This document shows positions 1 to 8,047 of a DNA stretch of 31,995 bases, piece by piece. Source of the stretch: CAZOKH01 sp964580315. Its GTDB lineage: Bacteria; Chloroflexota; Anaerolineae; Anaerolineales; Anaerolineaceae. The first letter of the stretch is position 1. Every line of letters begins with the position of its first letter. Where the stretch lies: positions 1 to 31,995 of the forward strand of contig CAZOKH010000039.1 of assembly GCA_964580315.1 (NCBI GenBank), in the 5' to 3' direction. The notes below the pieces were generated by a model. The model was not told where the DNA came from and did not search any database. It was given only the letters and a program-made list of their open reading frames with translations. Made by a program: the position numbers and the translations under genes.

Positions 1-404
1 GCAATTTCTCGAACTGTTGAAGACGAAAGAAAAGTATGTTCTTCATTGGTGATTAAAGGAACAACTTCAATTTCAGGTGCAAGCCTGTGGTTTGCCAGAG
101 CCATTCGAAATTCATATTCAAAATCTGAAAAAACGCGCAATCCGCGTACAATTACTTTGGCGTTCATTTGCTGACAAAACTTTACTGTTAAGCCTGAATA
201 ACCCACCACGGTAATGTTTGGCTGGCTTTTAAAGACTTCCCGCACCAGGTTTATGCGCTGTTCGGGTGAAAAAAGCAGGTTCTTTAATGGGCGGTTATAG
301 ACGGCTACGATTAATTCATTAAACAGCTTTGAGGCGCGATTGGCAATATCGATATGACCGTAATGAATTGGATCGAATGTGCCGGGGAAAATTGCCTTTA
401 CCAT
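1..404 (-). CDS. coaD: Phosphopantetheine adenylyltransferase, partial (C-terminus off the window)
   Basis: CoaD transfers AMP from ATP to 4'-phosphopantetheine, giving dephospho-CoA, the penultimate step of cytosolic CoA synthesis. The reading frame starts at the ATG at 402-404 and stays open to the window edge, giving about 134 of the usual ~160 residues. Visible signatures are the N-terminal GTFDPIHYGH segment (the nucleotidyltransferase T/HxGH motif) and, near the edge, FLSSSTVREIA, which matches the conserved SSTxVR region of CoaD. A single base separates its start from the recG stop, so it is almost certainly cotranscribed and translationally coupled with recG. In many bacteria rsmD sits between recG and coaD; no such gene lies here. 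The end is cut by the window, not by a mutation. Confidence 0.95.
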   Translation of the reverse strand, partial: MVKAIFPGTFDPIHYGHIDIANRASKLFNELIVAVYNRPLKNLLFSPEQRINLVREVFKSQPNITVVGYSGLTVKFCQQMNAKVIVRGLRVFSDFEYEFRMALANHRLAPEIEVVPLITNEEHTFLSSSTVREI

Positions 405-405
405 A

Positions 406-2877
406 TCAGCTAATGTCTCCTTTGGTGTGCCAGAATCGCCTGACCTTTTTTGCCAGTTCGGCAAATTCAGGCTGAGCCAGATCTGGATCTTCCTCAAAAA
501 CCTGCTTGGCCAAATTGCGCGCTTTTTCAATCAGGTGGATGTCGGTAATGTTTGCCAGTTTCAATTCAGCCAAGCCTGATTGACGAGTTCCAAGAAAATC
601 GCCGGGACCGCGTTGTTCCAGGTCGCGCTCTGCCAAAACAAAACCATCGTTTGTCTCGGCCATAGCTGCCAGCCTCTGATTATCCAGGGCATTCTCGGTC
701 TCTGGGATCAGGAGACAATAGCTTTTATCGGAGCTGCGCCCAACCCGGCCGCGGAATTGGTGTAATTGCGCCAATCCAAAGCGGTTGGCGCCTTCGATCA
801 CCATGACGGTGGCGTTGGGAATATCCACTCCTACTTCGACAACAGATGTTGATACCAAAACGTGGTACTTGCCATCGCGGAAAAGCGCCATGACCTCATC
901 TTTTTCTGCCGGGCGCATTCTGCCGTGCAAAAGTCCAATTTCAAGGTTGGGAAAAACATCCTTCTGCAGGCGAATTTGTTCATCTACGGCTGCTTTTCGT
1001 TCCTCTTCTTCGCTGCCCTCAACGTAGGGGTAAATGAAAAACGCCTGATGTCCCTGGGCTACTTGTGAACGAACCAGTTGATAGGCGCGTTCACGTTCCA
1101 GCGGGTGAAGAACATGCGTTTCCACGGGCAGTCTTCCCTGGGGTAGTTCGTCCATAACTGATAGGTCAAGGTCGCCGTACACGGTGAGCGCCAGTGATCG
1201 AGGGATGGGAGTGGCAGTCATCACCATCAGATGCGGGTTCTCGCCTTTTGAGCGCAGCTCGGCGCGCTGTTCAACGCCAAAGCGATGCTGTTCATCGATG
1301 ATGGCCAATTGCAGCCGCTGGAATTCCACCGGGCTTTCCAGCAAGGCGTGTGTTCCAATGATGATCTTTATCTCGCCGTTGGCCAGCCGCTGTCTGACTT
1401 GCTCTTTTTCAGCGGATGAGGTATCACCGACCAGCAGGCAAATTTCATCGGGTTTAATCACAGCATTGCCATCCTGGTCTGTCTGGGTCAACAGGTTAGA
1501 AAGACTGCGGTAATGCTGTTCAGCCAAAATGCTGGTGGGAGCCATGATGGCAGTTTGAGCGCCCTCACGAATGACAATGGCTATAGCCAGGGCTGCAATA
1601 ATCGTCTTGCCGGCTCCCACATCACCCTGCAGGAGGCGGTTCATTGGTTTGCCAGATTTTAGATCATTGCGAATTTCTTCAAATACGCGCTGCTGGGCAT
1701 TGGTCAATTGGAACGGTAATTCAACAATAATCCTATCCAGATATTCCTGTGGGGCGTCAAAAATTTGAGCTGAGTGCGATTGCCAGGCTTTTTTCTGTCC
1801 CAATGCGCCAATTTGGAGGAGAAAAATTTCATCAAAGGCCAGGCGGCTGCGCGCAGCCCGCAGTTTCTCTTGCGAATCGGGGAAATGGATTTGCTGGTAA
1901 GCCTGTGAAAGATCAATTAGACCAGCCTGATCGAGGATTCTTTTAGGCAGGTAATCACCAATACGCGGCGCCCAATGCGGAACTATTCCAAAAATTAGTT
2001 TTCGCAAGTGTTGCTGGGTGATACCAGCGGTCAAAGGATAAATGGGCACAATCCGGTTGGTGTGCAGGTGCTCCTGGTCGATGGTTTCCCAGTCGGGATT
2101 TTTCATGGTCAGGCGCCCCAGGTACATATCAATCTTACCGGAGGCGACAATTTGCAAGCCACGGCTCAGTTTTTTGGCAACGTAGGGATTGAACCAGTTG
2201 ATTCGCAGCGTACCGGTTCCGTCAAACACTACGGCTTCAGTGAGGGTCATTTTCCCGTTGTGAATGGGGCGAGAAGTGATGCTTTGAATCACGGCAATAA
2301 TGGTTACTTCTTCGCCGTAGGTCAGGCGGTTGATCGGCTTGAGCTGGCTGTAATCATCGTATCTACGGGGATAGTGCAGCATCAAGTCTTCAACGGTGCT
2401 AATGCCAAGCTTGATAAATATTTTTGCAATATTTGGGCCGATACCTGGAAGGATGGTGATGGGAGCTTCCAGCCCAACCTGAGATTTTCCGGCTGCCGGA
2501 TGGAAGGGCGGTTTACGATTTTGTTCTCTTCGTTCAGTGTGAACGGGAGGCTCATTTTTAAAGCCAGCACCCTGTGACCGTTGCGCTACAGTTTGCGGAA
2601 CTGTAACCTGTTCGGAAGCCGCAACTGGCGCAATGGTATTCAATGTTTCGATGATTTGTTGGATGATGACTGCTCTCTGCTCGGGAGAGACTTCATCATA
2701 GTTGGATAATTGCGTTTCGAGGTTGGAGCTTACTGCTTCATCAACGCTGGACAGCAGGTTTTCCTGACGCCATTTTGGAATCAGGTTCTGCAGACCGCCA
2801 TAAACAGCACGGTTGTCATAGCCCCGATCTATTTCCAACTTAATAAATTTTCGAAGGATTTCTAGAGAGGATTCCAT
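406..2877 (-). CDS. recG: ATP-dependent DNA helicase RecG
   Basis: RecG is a monomeric superfamily 2 helicase that reverses stalled replication forks and branch-migrates Holliday junctions. The 823-residue product has a long N-terminal extension (about residues 1-130, including a Gln/Pro-rich stretch) ahead of the OB-fold wedge domain, which begins near the ITILPGIGPNIAK helix-hairpin-helix-like segment. Helicase motifs follow in order: Walker A GDVGAGKT near residue 417, DEQHRFGVEQR near 528, TATPIPRSLAL, and GRVGRS in motif VI. E. coli RecG has about 690 residues, so the extra length is all N-terminal, as I recall for Chloroflexota and some other phyla. No Shine-Dalgarno sequence precedes the ATG; a TAAAAT box lies 6 nt upstream. 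It lies downstream of degV, separated by a terminator, and directly precedes coaD. Confidence 0.96.
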   Translation of the reverse strand: MESSLEILRKFIKLEIDRGYDNRAVYGGLQNLIPKWRQENLLSSVDEAVSSNLETQLSNYDEVSPEQRAVIIQQIIETLNTIAPVAASEQVTVPQTVAQRSQGAGFKNEPPVHTERREQNRKPPFHPAAGKSQVGLEAPITILPGIGPNIAKIFIKLGISTVEDLMLHYPRRYDDYSQLKPINRLTYGEEVTIIAVIQSITSRPIHNGKMTLTEAVVFDGTGTLRINWFNPYVAKKLSRGLQIVASGKIDMYLGRLTMKNPDWETIDQEHLHTNRIVPIYPLTAGITQQHLRKLIFGIVPHWAPRIGDYLPKRILDQAGLIDLSQAYQQIHFPDSQEKLRAARSRLAFDEIFLLQIGALGQKKAWQSHSAQIFDAPQEYLDRIIVELPFQLTNAQQRVFEEIRNDLKSGKPMNRLLQGDVGAGKTIIAALAIAIVIREGAQTAIMAPTSILAEQHYRSLSNLLTQTDQDGNAVIKPDEICLLVGDTSSAEKEQVRQRLANGEIKIIIGTHALLESPVEFQRLQLAIIDEQHRFGVEQRAELRSKGENPHLMVMTATPIPRSLALTVYGDLDLSVMDELPQGRLPVETHVLHPLERERAYQLVRSQVAQGHQAFFIYPYVEGSEEEERKAAVDEQIRLQKDVFPNLEIGLLHGRMRPAEKDEVMALFRDGKYHVLVSTSVVEVGVDIPNATVMVIEGANRFGLAQLHQFRGRVGRSSDKSYCLLIPETENALDNQRLAAMAETNDGFVLAERDLEQRGPGDFLGTRQSGLAELKLANITDIHLIEKARNLAKQVFEEDPDLAQPEFAELAKKVRRFWHTKGDIS

Positions 2878-2883
2878 GGATTA

Positions 2884-2889
2884 ATTTTA
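2884..2889 (-). promoter_or_regulatory. Candidate -10 box of recG, very close to the ATG
   Basis: On the minus strand TAAAAT stands 6 nt before the recG ATG, directly downstream of the degV terminator. No good -35 is visible at 16-18 nt; that stretch is T-rich from the terminator tract. If used, transcription would begin at or next to the start codon, giving a leaderless mRNA. The assignment is inference from position and from the lack of a Shine-Dalgarno sequence. Confidence 0.3.
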
Positions 2890-2898
2890 CCAAAAAGT

Positions 2899-2935
2899 GA
2901 AAAAAGAAAAATTCGCCGCAGACAGATTCTGCGGC
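2899..2935 (-). terminator. Rho-independent terminator of the asp23-fakA-degV operon
   Basis: The arms GCCGCAG (2915-2921) and CTGCGGC (2929-2935) form a perfect 7-bp GC-rich stem with a 7-nt loop. On the minus strand it is followed by a tract of mostly T (about 2899-2914). It lies between the degV stop and the recG start and so should end transcription coming from degV, leaving recG to its own promoter. Confidence 0.8.
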
Positions 2936-2964
2936 TTTGAACAGCATTATTATAACCTGTTGTG

Positions 2965-3807
2965 TTATTCCTCTACGATAATTAGCCCAAAAACGTTTGG
3001 CCCCAGCAGTGTTGCCAGCGGCGCATGAATATTTTTCTCAATAAAGGTTTCTTCATCAAAATTATTTGTAATGTGGTCTCGGAACATTTTAAAATCTTGT
3101 GAATTTTCGGGTGATTTATGAAGCCAGGCGATTTGTTTGAGTTGCTCAAATTCATCCAGATAATCCTGGAAAAATGTGAGCGCTTGCCGGTAATTGCGCA
3201 TCTTGTCAATGGGATGAAGACGTTCATCCTCAATGCCGAATATGGGATAAAGTCCATATAATTCACCAATTTGCGCCTGGGCGTAGTCAACCAGACCATT
3301 TTGAAACAGGTAGGTTAATGACGGTGTGCAAAGAATGGTGTAAGTGTGTTGAATTTGATTTCGAATCTGGCGTTCGATTTCAAATGCAGAACGTCCTAGC
3401 GAAACCATCTCAGCGGCTGATTGGACTAATAATCCCAGGCCGATTGAGGTGGTGTGTGAGTCAATTATTTGAATTTTTGGATTGCTGTATAACCCGGAAG
3501 CGATTTTTTCAACATTTGAGCAATATGGGAAAAGCGCGTTTGAGAGAAAAATGCATACGATTTCATTGTATTTTTCACTGAGCGCAACGAAGAAACTGCG
3601 GATTTCACTCATCGAAGGCATTATCAATTTTGGGGAAGTCTGCTCATCAGCTGAGGGCGGCAAATTTACTAGAGGAAAACCATCCTTGGTGTAAATTTTG
3701 CCTTCCAGTTGAAAAGACAGCGGGAGCGTGAAAACATGCTCCCGTCCCGCAAAATTCGATTTGGTTAACTGCGCAGTTTGGTCAGTGACAATGCACAATG
3801 AATTCAT
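2965..3807 (-). CDS. DegV family protein (FakB-like fatty-acid-binding protein)
   Basis: DegV/FakB proteins bind a fatty acid and present it to the kinase FakA, which makes acyl-phosphate for phospholipid synthesis. The 280-residue length is usual for the family. The N-terminal IVTDQTAQL replaces the more common TDSTxDL, and IIDSHTTSIGLG matches the conserved DSxxxSxGxG region. The central LSGTYQSA-type motif is replaced by LSNALFPYCSN and the usual GGRI segment is not recognisable, so this is a divergent member. Its start lies 3 nt after the stop of the DAK-domain gene, with only a weak ribosome-binding sequence, which suggests translational coupling. Linkage to the FakA-like gene supports the fatty acid kinase role; the ligand cannot be inferred. 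Confidence 0.85.
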   Translation of the reverse strand: MNSLCIVTDQTAQLTKSNFAGREHVFTLPLSFQLEGKIYTKDGFPLVNLPPSADEQTSPKLIMPSMSEIRSFFVALSEKYNEIVCIFLSNALFPYCSNVEKIASGLYSNPKIQIIDSHTTSIGLGLLVQSAAEMVSLGRSAFEIERQIRNQIQHTYTILCTPSLTYLFQNGLVDYAQAQIGELYGLYPIFGIEDERLHPIDKMRNYRQALTFFQDYLDEFEQLKQIAWLHKSPENSQDFKMFRDHITNNFDEETFIEKNIHAPLATLLGPNVFGLIIVEE

Positions 3808-3810
3808 ACA

Positions 3811-5496
3811 TTACTCTATGGCTATGATGAATTGATAGTGAGGTTGACCGCCCTCATGCACTTCAATTTCGTGAGAGGGGTATTTACTGCGAATCACATC
3901 CACGATGCGATTGACTTCGCCTTTGGAGATATCGGCCCCATAAAACAAAGTGATTCTTTCCTTGTTTTGTGTTTCGGCATGCTCCAACAATCCCAGACAG
4001 GCATCTTGAATTGTATCTGTGGCTTTAATCAGCTTGCCATTGTGCAAAGCAATCACTTCACCCATTTTTACATCAACACCGTTAATTTCCACAGAACGGG
4101 TGGCAACGGTAATTTCTCCAGTCTCAACCTCTTTTAAGGCGTTTTCCATGTCACCAGCCACTTGATCCAGATCGGCGGTGGGCAGCAAGCGCAACATGGC
4201 GCTGAGGCCCTGTGGAATAGTTTTGCTGGGGATGACGTGGACTTTCTTGACCGTCATACTGGCTGTGGCTTGCGCGGTCATGATGATGTTCTTGTTATTG
4301 GGGAGGATGATGATTTTGTCGGTCGGCAAATTTTCGAAAGCAGCCAGTATCTCCTGGGTGCTTGGATTCATGGTTTGACCGCCTTCCACAATGGCTGACA
4401 CGCCCAGGCTGGCAAAAATTCTGGAAATACCCGCCCCAGGTGAAACCGTCACAACTGCAATTTGCCCGGGTTCTACGGGTTCCAGGTTGAAATGATGCGT
4501 TTTTTCATTTTGAATACCTTCCATTTGAGCCAGAAGGTTTTCCATGGCAACTTTTGTGATGGTTCCCATTTGCATGGTGTAATCAATCGGTTCGTATCTT
4601 TTTTCTGTGGGCACGTGAATGTGCATGCGATAAAAGCCGTCGCCTTCACCGACCTGAATGGAAGTGCCAATTTCAGACAATCCACCGTAAAAAGAATCCA
4701 AACTGAACGTGGTGTTCGGTTTAAAATCGATAACCACTTCATAATCCTGTCCGGGCTCAATGGTTTCCATGGTATCTTCCAGTGAAAGATTGGCAATGGG
4801 CTGTACAATGGATGTTGATGTTTCCAGAGATTGTCCCTTGATATAGCGCAGCATGCCCTCAAGAACAAAGAACAATCCCTTTCCACCAGAATCCACCACG
4901 CCTGCCTGCTTGAGAATGGGTAACAGCTCGGGTGTGTGCTGTACGGATTGGTCAGCTGCTTCAACCACTTTTTCGAGAATGATCACCAGGTCATTGGATT
5001 CAGCCAGAGCCGCCTCGGCTGCGGCTGCCACATCTTTTCCCACCGTAAGAATTGTGCCTTCAACCGGGCGGACAACCCCCTTGTAGGCGGTATTCTTTGC
5101 CTCTTGCAAACCAGCCACTAATAGAGCCGCATCCATTGTTTCGACGCTGTCCAAAGCGCGCGCAAATCCACGCCAGAGCTGGGAGAGAATGACGCCCGAG
5201 TTGCCGCGCGCACCAATCAGCGCGCCCTGGGCAACCGACTGAACAAGTTTACCGATATTGTTTTCACCTGATTCGTCTATCTCTTTATAGGCTGACTGCA
5301 TGGTCAGCAGCATATTGGTACCGGTGTCGCCATCTGGCACGGGAAATACATTTAAAGAATTGACAATTTGCTGGTTCGTTTTTAACCAGGTCATTGCAGC
5401 TTCAACCAGTTTTTTCATTCCTTGCCCGTCAAGAAGCAAGTGCGATTTTGCCTCTGGCTGTTGTGACGCGGCTGAGGTGGATGATTGACTACTCAT
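3811..5496 (-). CDS. fakA: DAK2/YloV-type protein, fatty acid kinase FakA-like
   Basis: The 561-residue product has the layout of YloV/FakA: an N-terminal DhaL-like ATP-binding domain (about residues 25-215), a central domain, and a C-terminal DegV-like domain. NVFPVPDGDTGTNM at about 49-62 carries the aspartates that bind the metal-ATP complex; GARGNSGVILSQLWRGF and DSGGKGLFFVLEGML are further family signatures. FakA phosphorylates fatty acids held by FakB; it is not dihydroxyacetone kinase itself. The ATG is preceded by AGGAGC at good spacing. The gene is followed by degV after 3 nt and preceded by the Asp23-family gene 43 nt upstream, the same pair as yloU-yloV in Bacillus. The FakA role is known for Staphylococcus and inferred here from domains and the adjacent degV. 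Confidence 0.9.
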   Translation of the reverse strand: MSSQSSTSAASQQPEAKSHLLLDGQGMKKLVEAAMTWLKTNQQIVNSLNVFPVPDGDTGTNMLLTMQSAYKEIDESGENNIGKLVQSVAQGALIGARGNSGVILSQLWRGFARALDSVETMDAALLVAGLQEAKNTAYKGVVRPVEGTILTVGKDVAAAAEAALAESNDLVIILEKVVEAADQSVQHTPELLPILKQAGVVDSGGKGLFFVLEGMLRYIKGQSLETSTSIVQPIANLSLEDTMETIEPGQDYEVVIDFKPNTTFSLDSFYGGLSEIGTSIQVGEGDGFYRMHIHVPTEKRYEPIDYTMQMGTITKVAMENLLAQMEGIQNEKTHHFNLEPVEPGQIAVVTVSPGAGISRIFASLGVSAIVEGGQTMNPSTQEILAAFENLPTDKIIILPNNKNIIMTAQATASMTVKKVHVIPSKTIPQGLSAMLRLLPTADLDQVAGDMENALKEVETGEITVATRSVEINGVDVKMGEVIALHNGKLIKATDTIQDACLGLLEHAETQNKERITLFYGADISKGEVNRIVDVIRSKYPSHEIEVHEGGQPHYQFIIAIE

Positions 5497-5539
5497 AATG
5501 CTCCTAATAATAACATTGTGAAATCATGCGGAATATTTT

Positions 5540-5899
5540 CTAATCGGGATTACTTACACGTAAACCACGTACGTGAACATCAACACGGGTTACTGGTATC
5601 CCCAGAATTTTCTCAATTTGATATCGAACCGTATCTGAAACACTGGACGCAACAGATTTGATGCGGGTGCCATATTCAACAATGATGTATAGATCAATTT
5701 GGATCGCTTCACCATTGAAATGAACGTCAATCCCTGACAATGGATCTTTTACAAGCACATGCGCCAGACCTTCGGCAAAATTTTTGGCCGCCAAACCGAC
5801 CACGCCATAAGACTGGTAAACAGCCTGGTTGGCAATTGTGGCTATTGCACGGTGCGAGATATAGATATCACCTAGAGGATTGGATCTCTCGTTTGTCAT
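5540..5899 (-). CDS. Asp23/Gls24 (YloU) family protein
   Basis: This 119-residue protein belongs to the Asp23/Gls24/YloU family (DUF322), small cytosolic or membrane-peripheral proteins linked to envelope homeostasis in Firmicutes. Typical features are GDIYISHRAIATIANQAV at the N-terminus, the GVVGLAAK segment, and a C-terminal VTRVDVHVRGLRV strand. I chose the ATG at 5897-5899 because GAGAGG precedes it at about 8 nt; an in-frame ATG at 5917 would add six residues but has a poorer ribosome-binding sequence. It heads the operon with the FakA-like, DegV and possibly later genes, and is divergent from rpmB. The biochemical role is not established in this phylum. Confidence 0.88.
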   Translation of the reverse strand: MTNERSNPLGDIYISHRAIATIANQAVYQSYGVVGLAAKNFAEGLAHVLVKDPLSGIDVHFNGEAIQIDLYIIVEYGTRIKSVASSVSDTVRYQIEKILGIPVTRVDVHVRGLRVSNPD

Positions 5900-6033
5900 T
5901 TGTACTGCCTCTCTCATTCATCTTTTATTTCTTCTATTGATACAGAAGGAGGATTGTGATAAAATTTGGTTTTGGCATCGATAAATAATAAAACCATTCT
6001 GCATTTGGTGAATTTTTGAAAGGAATTATAACC

Positions 6034-6216
6034 ATGGCGAGATGTGAAGTTTGCGGAAAAACAACTACCTTTGGTCATAACCGAAGTTTCTCTCAGCGGG
6101 CTACTAACCGGGTTTTTCGCCCCAACCTGCAAAGAGTTACGGTGATGGTTGACGGTCGCCGGGTGCGTAGGGTGCTGTGCGCCAGATGCATTCGAACGAT
6201 GGTAAAGAGCAAATAA
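6034..6216 (+). CDS. rpmB: 50S ribosomal protein L28
   Basis: L28 is a small protein of the large ribosomal subunit. The 60-residue product has the family signature of an N-terminal MARCEVCGK followed by a basic core with NRxFxPNLQ. It is the zinc-binding (C+) form, with CEVC at residues 4-7 and CARC near residue 50. The ATG at 6034 is preferred over a TTG at 6016 because AAAGGA lies about 9 nt before it and because the protein family begins at MARxC. The gene stands alone on the plus strand between minus-strand asp23 and rpe, the same flipped position as in Bacillus subtilis, and is closed by a hairpin terminator. Confidence 0.96.
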   Translation: MARCEVCGKTTTFGHNRSFSQRATNRVFRPNLQRVTVMVDGRRVRRVLCARCIRTMVKSK

Positions 6217-6240
6217 ATAATACCCATTTTACAACAAAAT

Positions 6241-6270
6241 GTCACGGCAACCGCCGTGACATTTTCATTT
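6241..6270 (+). terminator. Bidirectional terminator between rpmB and rpe
   Basis: GTCACGGC and GCCGTGAC form a perfect 8-bp stem around an AACC tetraloop (6241-6260). On the plus strand it is followed by ATTTTCATTT, and on the minus strand by a moderately T-rich ATTTTGTTGT. It separates convergent rpmB and rpe and can serve both, better for rpmB. Confidence 0.85.
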
Positions 6271-6936
6271 CTACGGCACTGATTTCCTTAAGGCTGCGAT
6301 CCCGTCTGCAATACCGGTGGGGTATTTAAAAATGGATGTGGCTGCCACAAACACGCGGGCGCCTGCCTGGTATGTGATGGGCAGTGTTTCGGCAGTGATT
6401 CCGCCATCAACTTGAATTAATGGGTTAACCCCGATTTTTTCACAAAGTTCCTTCACATTTCGGACTTTTTCACCGGCCTGCGGGATATACTTCTGACCGG
6501 AAAACCCGGGATTAACGGTCATTACCAGCACCATGTCAACAGAAGGCAAAACGGCTTCAATTGCCCAGGCTGGTGTGCCGGGATTGAGGGCAATGCCGGC
6601 TTTGCATCCCAGCTCACGAATGACTTGAAGTGTGCGGTGGGCGTTTGGATTATCTTCGATGTGAATTGTTAACGTGGAAGCTCCAGCCTTTGCAAAAGCC
6701 TCCACATAATTCTGCGGTTTTTTGATCATTAGATGAACATCAATGGGAAGAGGGGAAATTTGCTTGCATGTCTCAATGACAAATGGTCCCATGGTGATAT
6801 TGGGTACAAAGTGGCCGTCCATAACGTCAGCATGAATCCAGTCAGCACCAGCCTGTTGGACGGTTTTAAGATCGCTTTCAAGGTGTGCAAAGTTGGCTGA
6901 GAGAATGGATGTGGAAATGATTATTTTGTCTGACAT
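6271..6936 (-). CDS. rpe: Ribulose-phosphate 3-epimerase
   Basis: Rpe interconverts ribulose 5-phosphate and xylulose 5-phosphate in the pentose phosphate pathway. The 221-residue TIM-barrel protein shows the standard motifs: STSILSANFAHLESD at the N-terminus, DWIHADVMDGHFVPNITMG (metal-binding His and catalytic Asp), IDVHLMI, MTVNPGFSGQKY, and VDGGI near the end. The ATG at 6934-6936 is preceded by GAGG at about 6 nt; the reading frame is open upstream, but that part overlaps the kinase gene and has no epimerase homology. It lies 26 nt after the kinase stop and is probably cotranscribed with it, echoing the prkC-rsgA-rpe linkage of Firmicutes. Confidence 0.96.
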   Translation of the reverse strand: MSDKIIISTSILSANFAHLESDLKTVQQAGADWIHADVMDGHFVPNITMGPFVIETCKQISPLPIDVHLMIKKPQNYVEAFAKAGASTLTIHIEDNPNAHRTLQVIRELGCKAGIALNPGTPAWAIEAVLPSVDMVLVMTVNPGFSGQKYIPQAGEKVRNVKELCEKIGVNPLIQVDGGITAETLPITYQAGARVFVAATSIFKYPTGIADGIAALRKSVP

Positions 6937-6962
6937 GATAGCCTCAATATGGATAATAAGAA

Positions 6963-8039
6963 TTATTTTGCCGTTAATGTAAACCAGATATAGATCCAAA
7001 ATGGTATTAATCCGCCGGCTGTAAGCATGGCCAGCAAGCCCAGCAAAATTGTGATCCAATCGGGGGGGGCTGTTGGCGCAGCAACTGGTTCGGTGTGCAT
7101 TCTTGGTGCCGGTTTTGAATTGGCCGGTAACATGGGGGTTGTCTCAGCCGTGGCTGTGGTAGGTTTCTCCACTGTGGTTGGCGCGGTAAACACAAGGTTT
7201 TCTTGCTTTGCGTAGGCTTTTAATATCCTGCCGAGTTGATCAGCGGTACGGTAGCGGGCTGAAGGCTCTTTGGAAAGAACTTTCAAGATGATTTGTTCAA
7301 GGGGTTGGGGAATCTTGGGGTTGTGGCGGCTGGGAGGAACCGGCTGCACACTCTGATGCAAACGGGTCAATTCATGTGGATCGTTGGATATGAAGGGCAA
7401 TTTCCCGGTGAGCATTTCATATAAAATGATCCCCAGGGAATAAACATCGGATGCTGGTGAAGGGGCATTGCCAGCAGCCTGCTCTGGTGAAAAATACTGC
7501 GGTGAACCCCAGACCACTGAAGATTGTTCATCGGGATGGATGCTGCTTAAGGCACGGGCAATGCCAAAGTCTGTGACTTTTAAACGATTATCGGGTGTTA
7601 CCAGCATGTTTTGTGGTTTTACGTCACAATGTACCAACCCGGCGCGGTGAGCGTAGCCGATCCCGTCGCATGCCTGGGATATGAGTTCAATGGCTTCATC
7701 GATGGTAAACCGTCCGCGGCGCTTGATGATGGTTTTTAGATCGGTGCCGGGGATATATTCCATCACGATGAAGAGTCTGCCGGCATCCAGGCCAAAGTCG
7801 TGAACGGTTACAATGTTGGCGTGTGAGAGGTTCGCAGCAGCTTTTGCTTCCTGACGAAAATGTTCCCGAAAAGCAGCGTCTTGCGAATAGTCAGGACGCA
7901 ATACCTTAATAGCAACCGGGCGCTCAAGCATCAAATCGCGAGCGCGATAGACCATTGCCATGCCCCCTGTCCCAACTGTTTGAAGGAGCTGATATCGGCT
8001 ATTTAATAATGGCGTTGCAGATGCCCCGTTCTCACTCAT
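6963..8039 (-). CDS. Membrane-tethered serine/threonine protein kinase (PknB/PrkC-like)
   Basis: The 358-residue protein has a complete Hanks-type kinase domain at about 16-275: glycine loop GTGGMAMVY (23-31), ATP-binding Lys45, catalytic loop HCDVKPQN (137-144) with base Asp139, DFG at 157-159, and SPEQAAG in the activation region. The arginine of the usual HRD is a cysteine, so it is a non-RD kinase. A Pro/Thr-rich linker (about 280-325) leads to a single hydrophobic segment at about 328-350 followed by only a few residues, so there is no extracellular PASTA or other sensor domain. The cytosolic catalytic domain is thus tail-anchored. It precedes rpe and is divergent from the SH3-like gene. 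No Shine-Dalgarno sequence is seen before the ATG. Substrates are unknown. Confidence 0.93.
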   Translation of the reverse strand: MSENGASATPLLNSRYQLLQTVGTGGMAMVYRARDLMLERPVAIKVLRPDYSQDAAFREHFRQEAKAAANLSHANIVTVHDFGLDAGRLFIVMEYIPGTDLKTIIKRRGRFTIDEAIELISQACDGIGYAHRAGLVHCDVKPQNMLVTPDNRLKVTDFGIARALSSIHPDEQSSVVWGSPQYFSPEQAAGNAPSPASDVYSLGIILYEMLTGKLPFISNDPHELTRLHQSVQPVPPSRHNPKIPQPLEQIILKVLSKEPSARYRTADQLGRILKAYAKQENLVFTAPTTVEKPTTATAETTPMLPANSKPAPRMHTEPVAAPTAPPDWITILLGLLAMLTAGGLIPFWIYIWFTLTAK

Positions 8040-8047
8040 TGAAAAAA

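Noticed and set aside
2008..2577. A 189-codon plus-strand open frame opposite recG
   Set aside because: It lies entirely antisense to recG, whose helicase motifs are certain; the translation has no family features and no ribosome-binding site.
6937..7059. An N-terminal extension of rpe
   Set aside because: The open frame overlaps the kinase gene, and family members begin at the internal ATG, which has a good ribosome-binding site.
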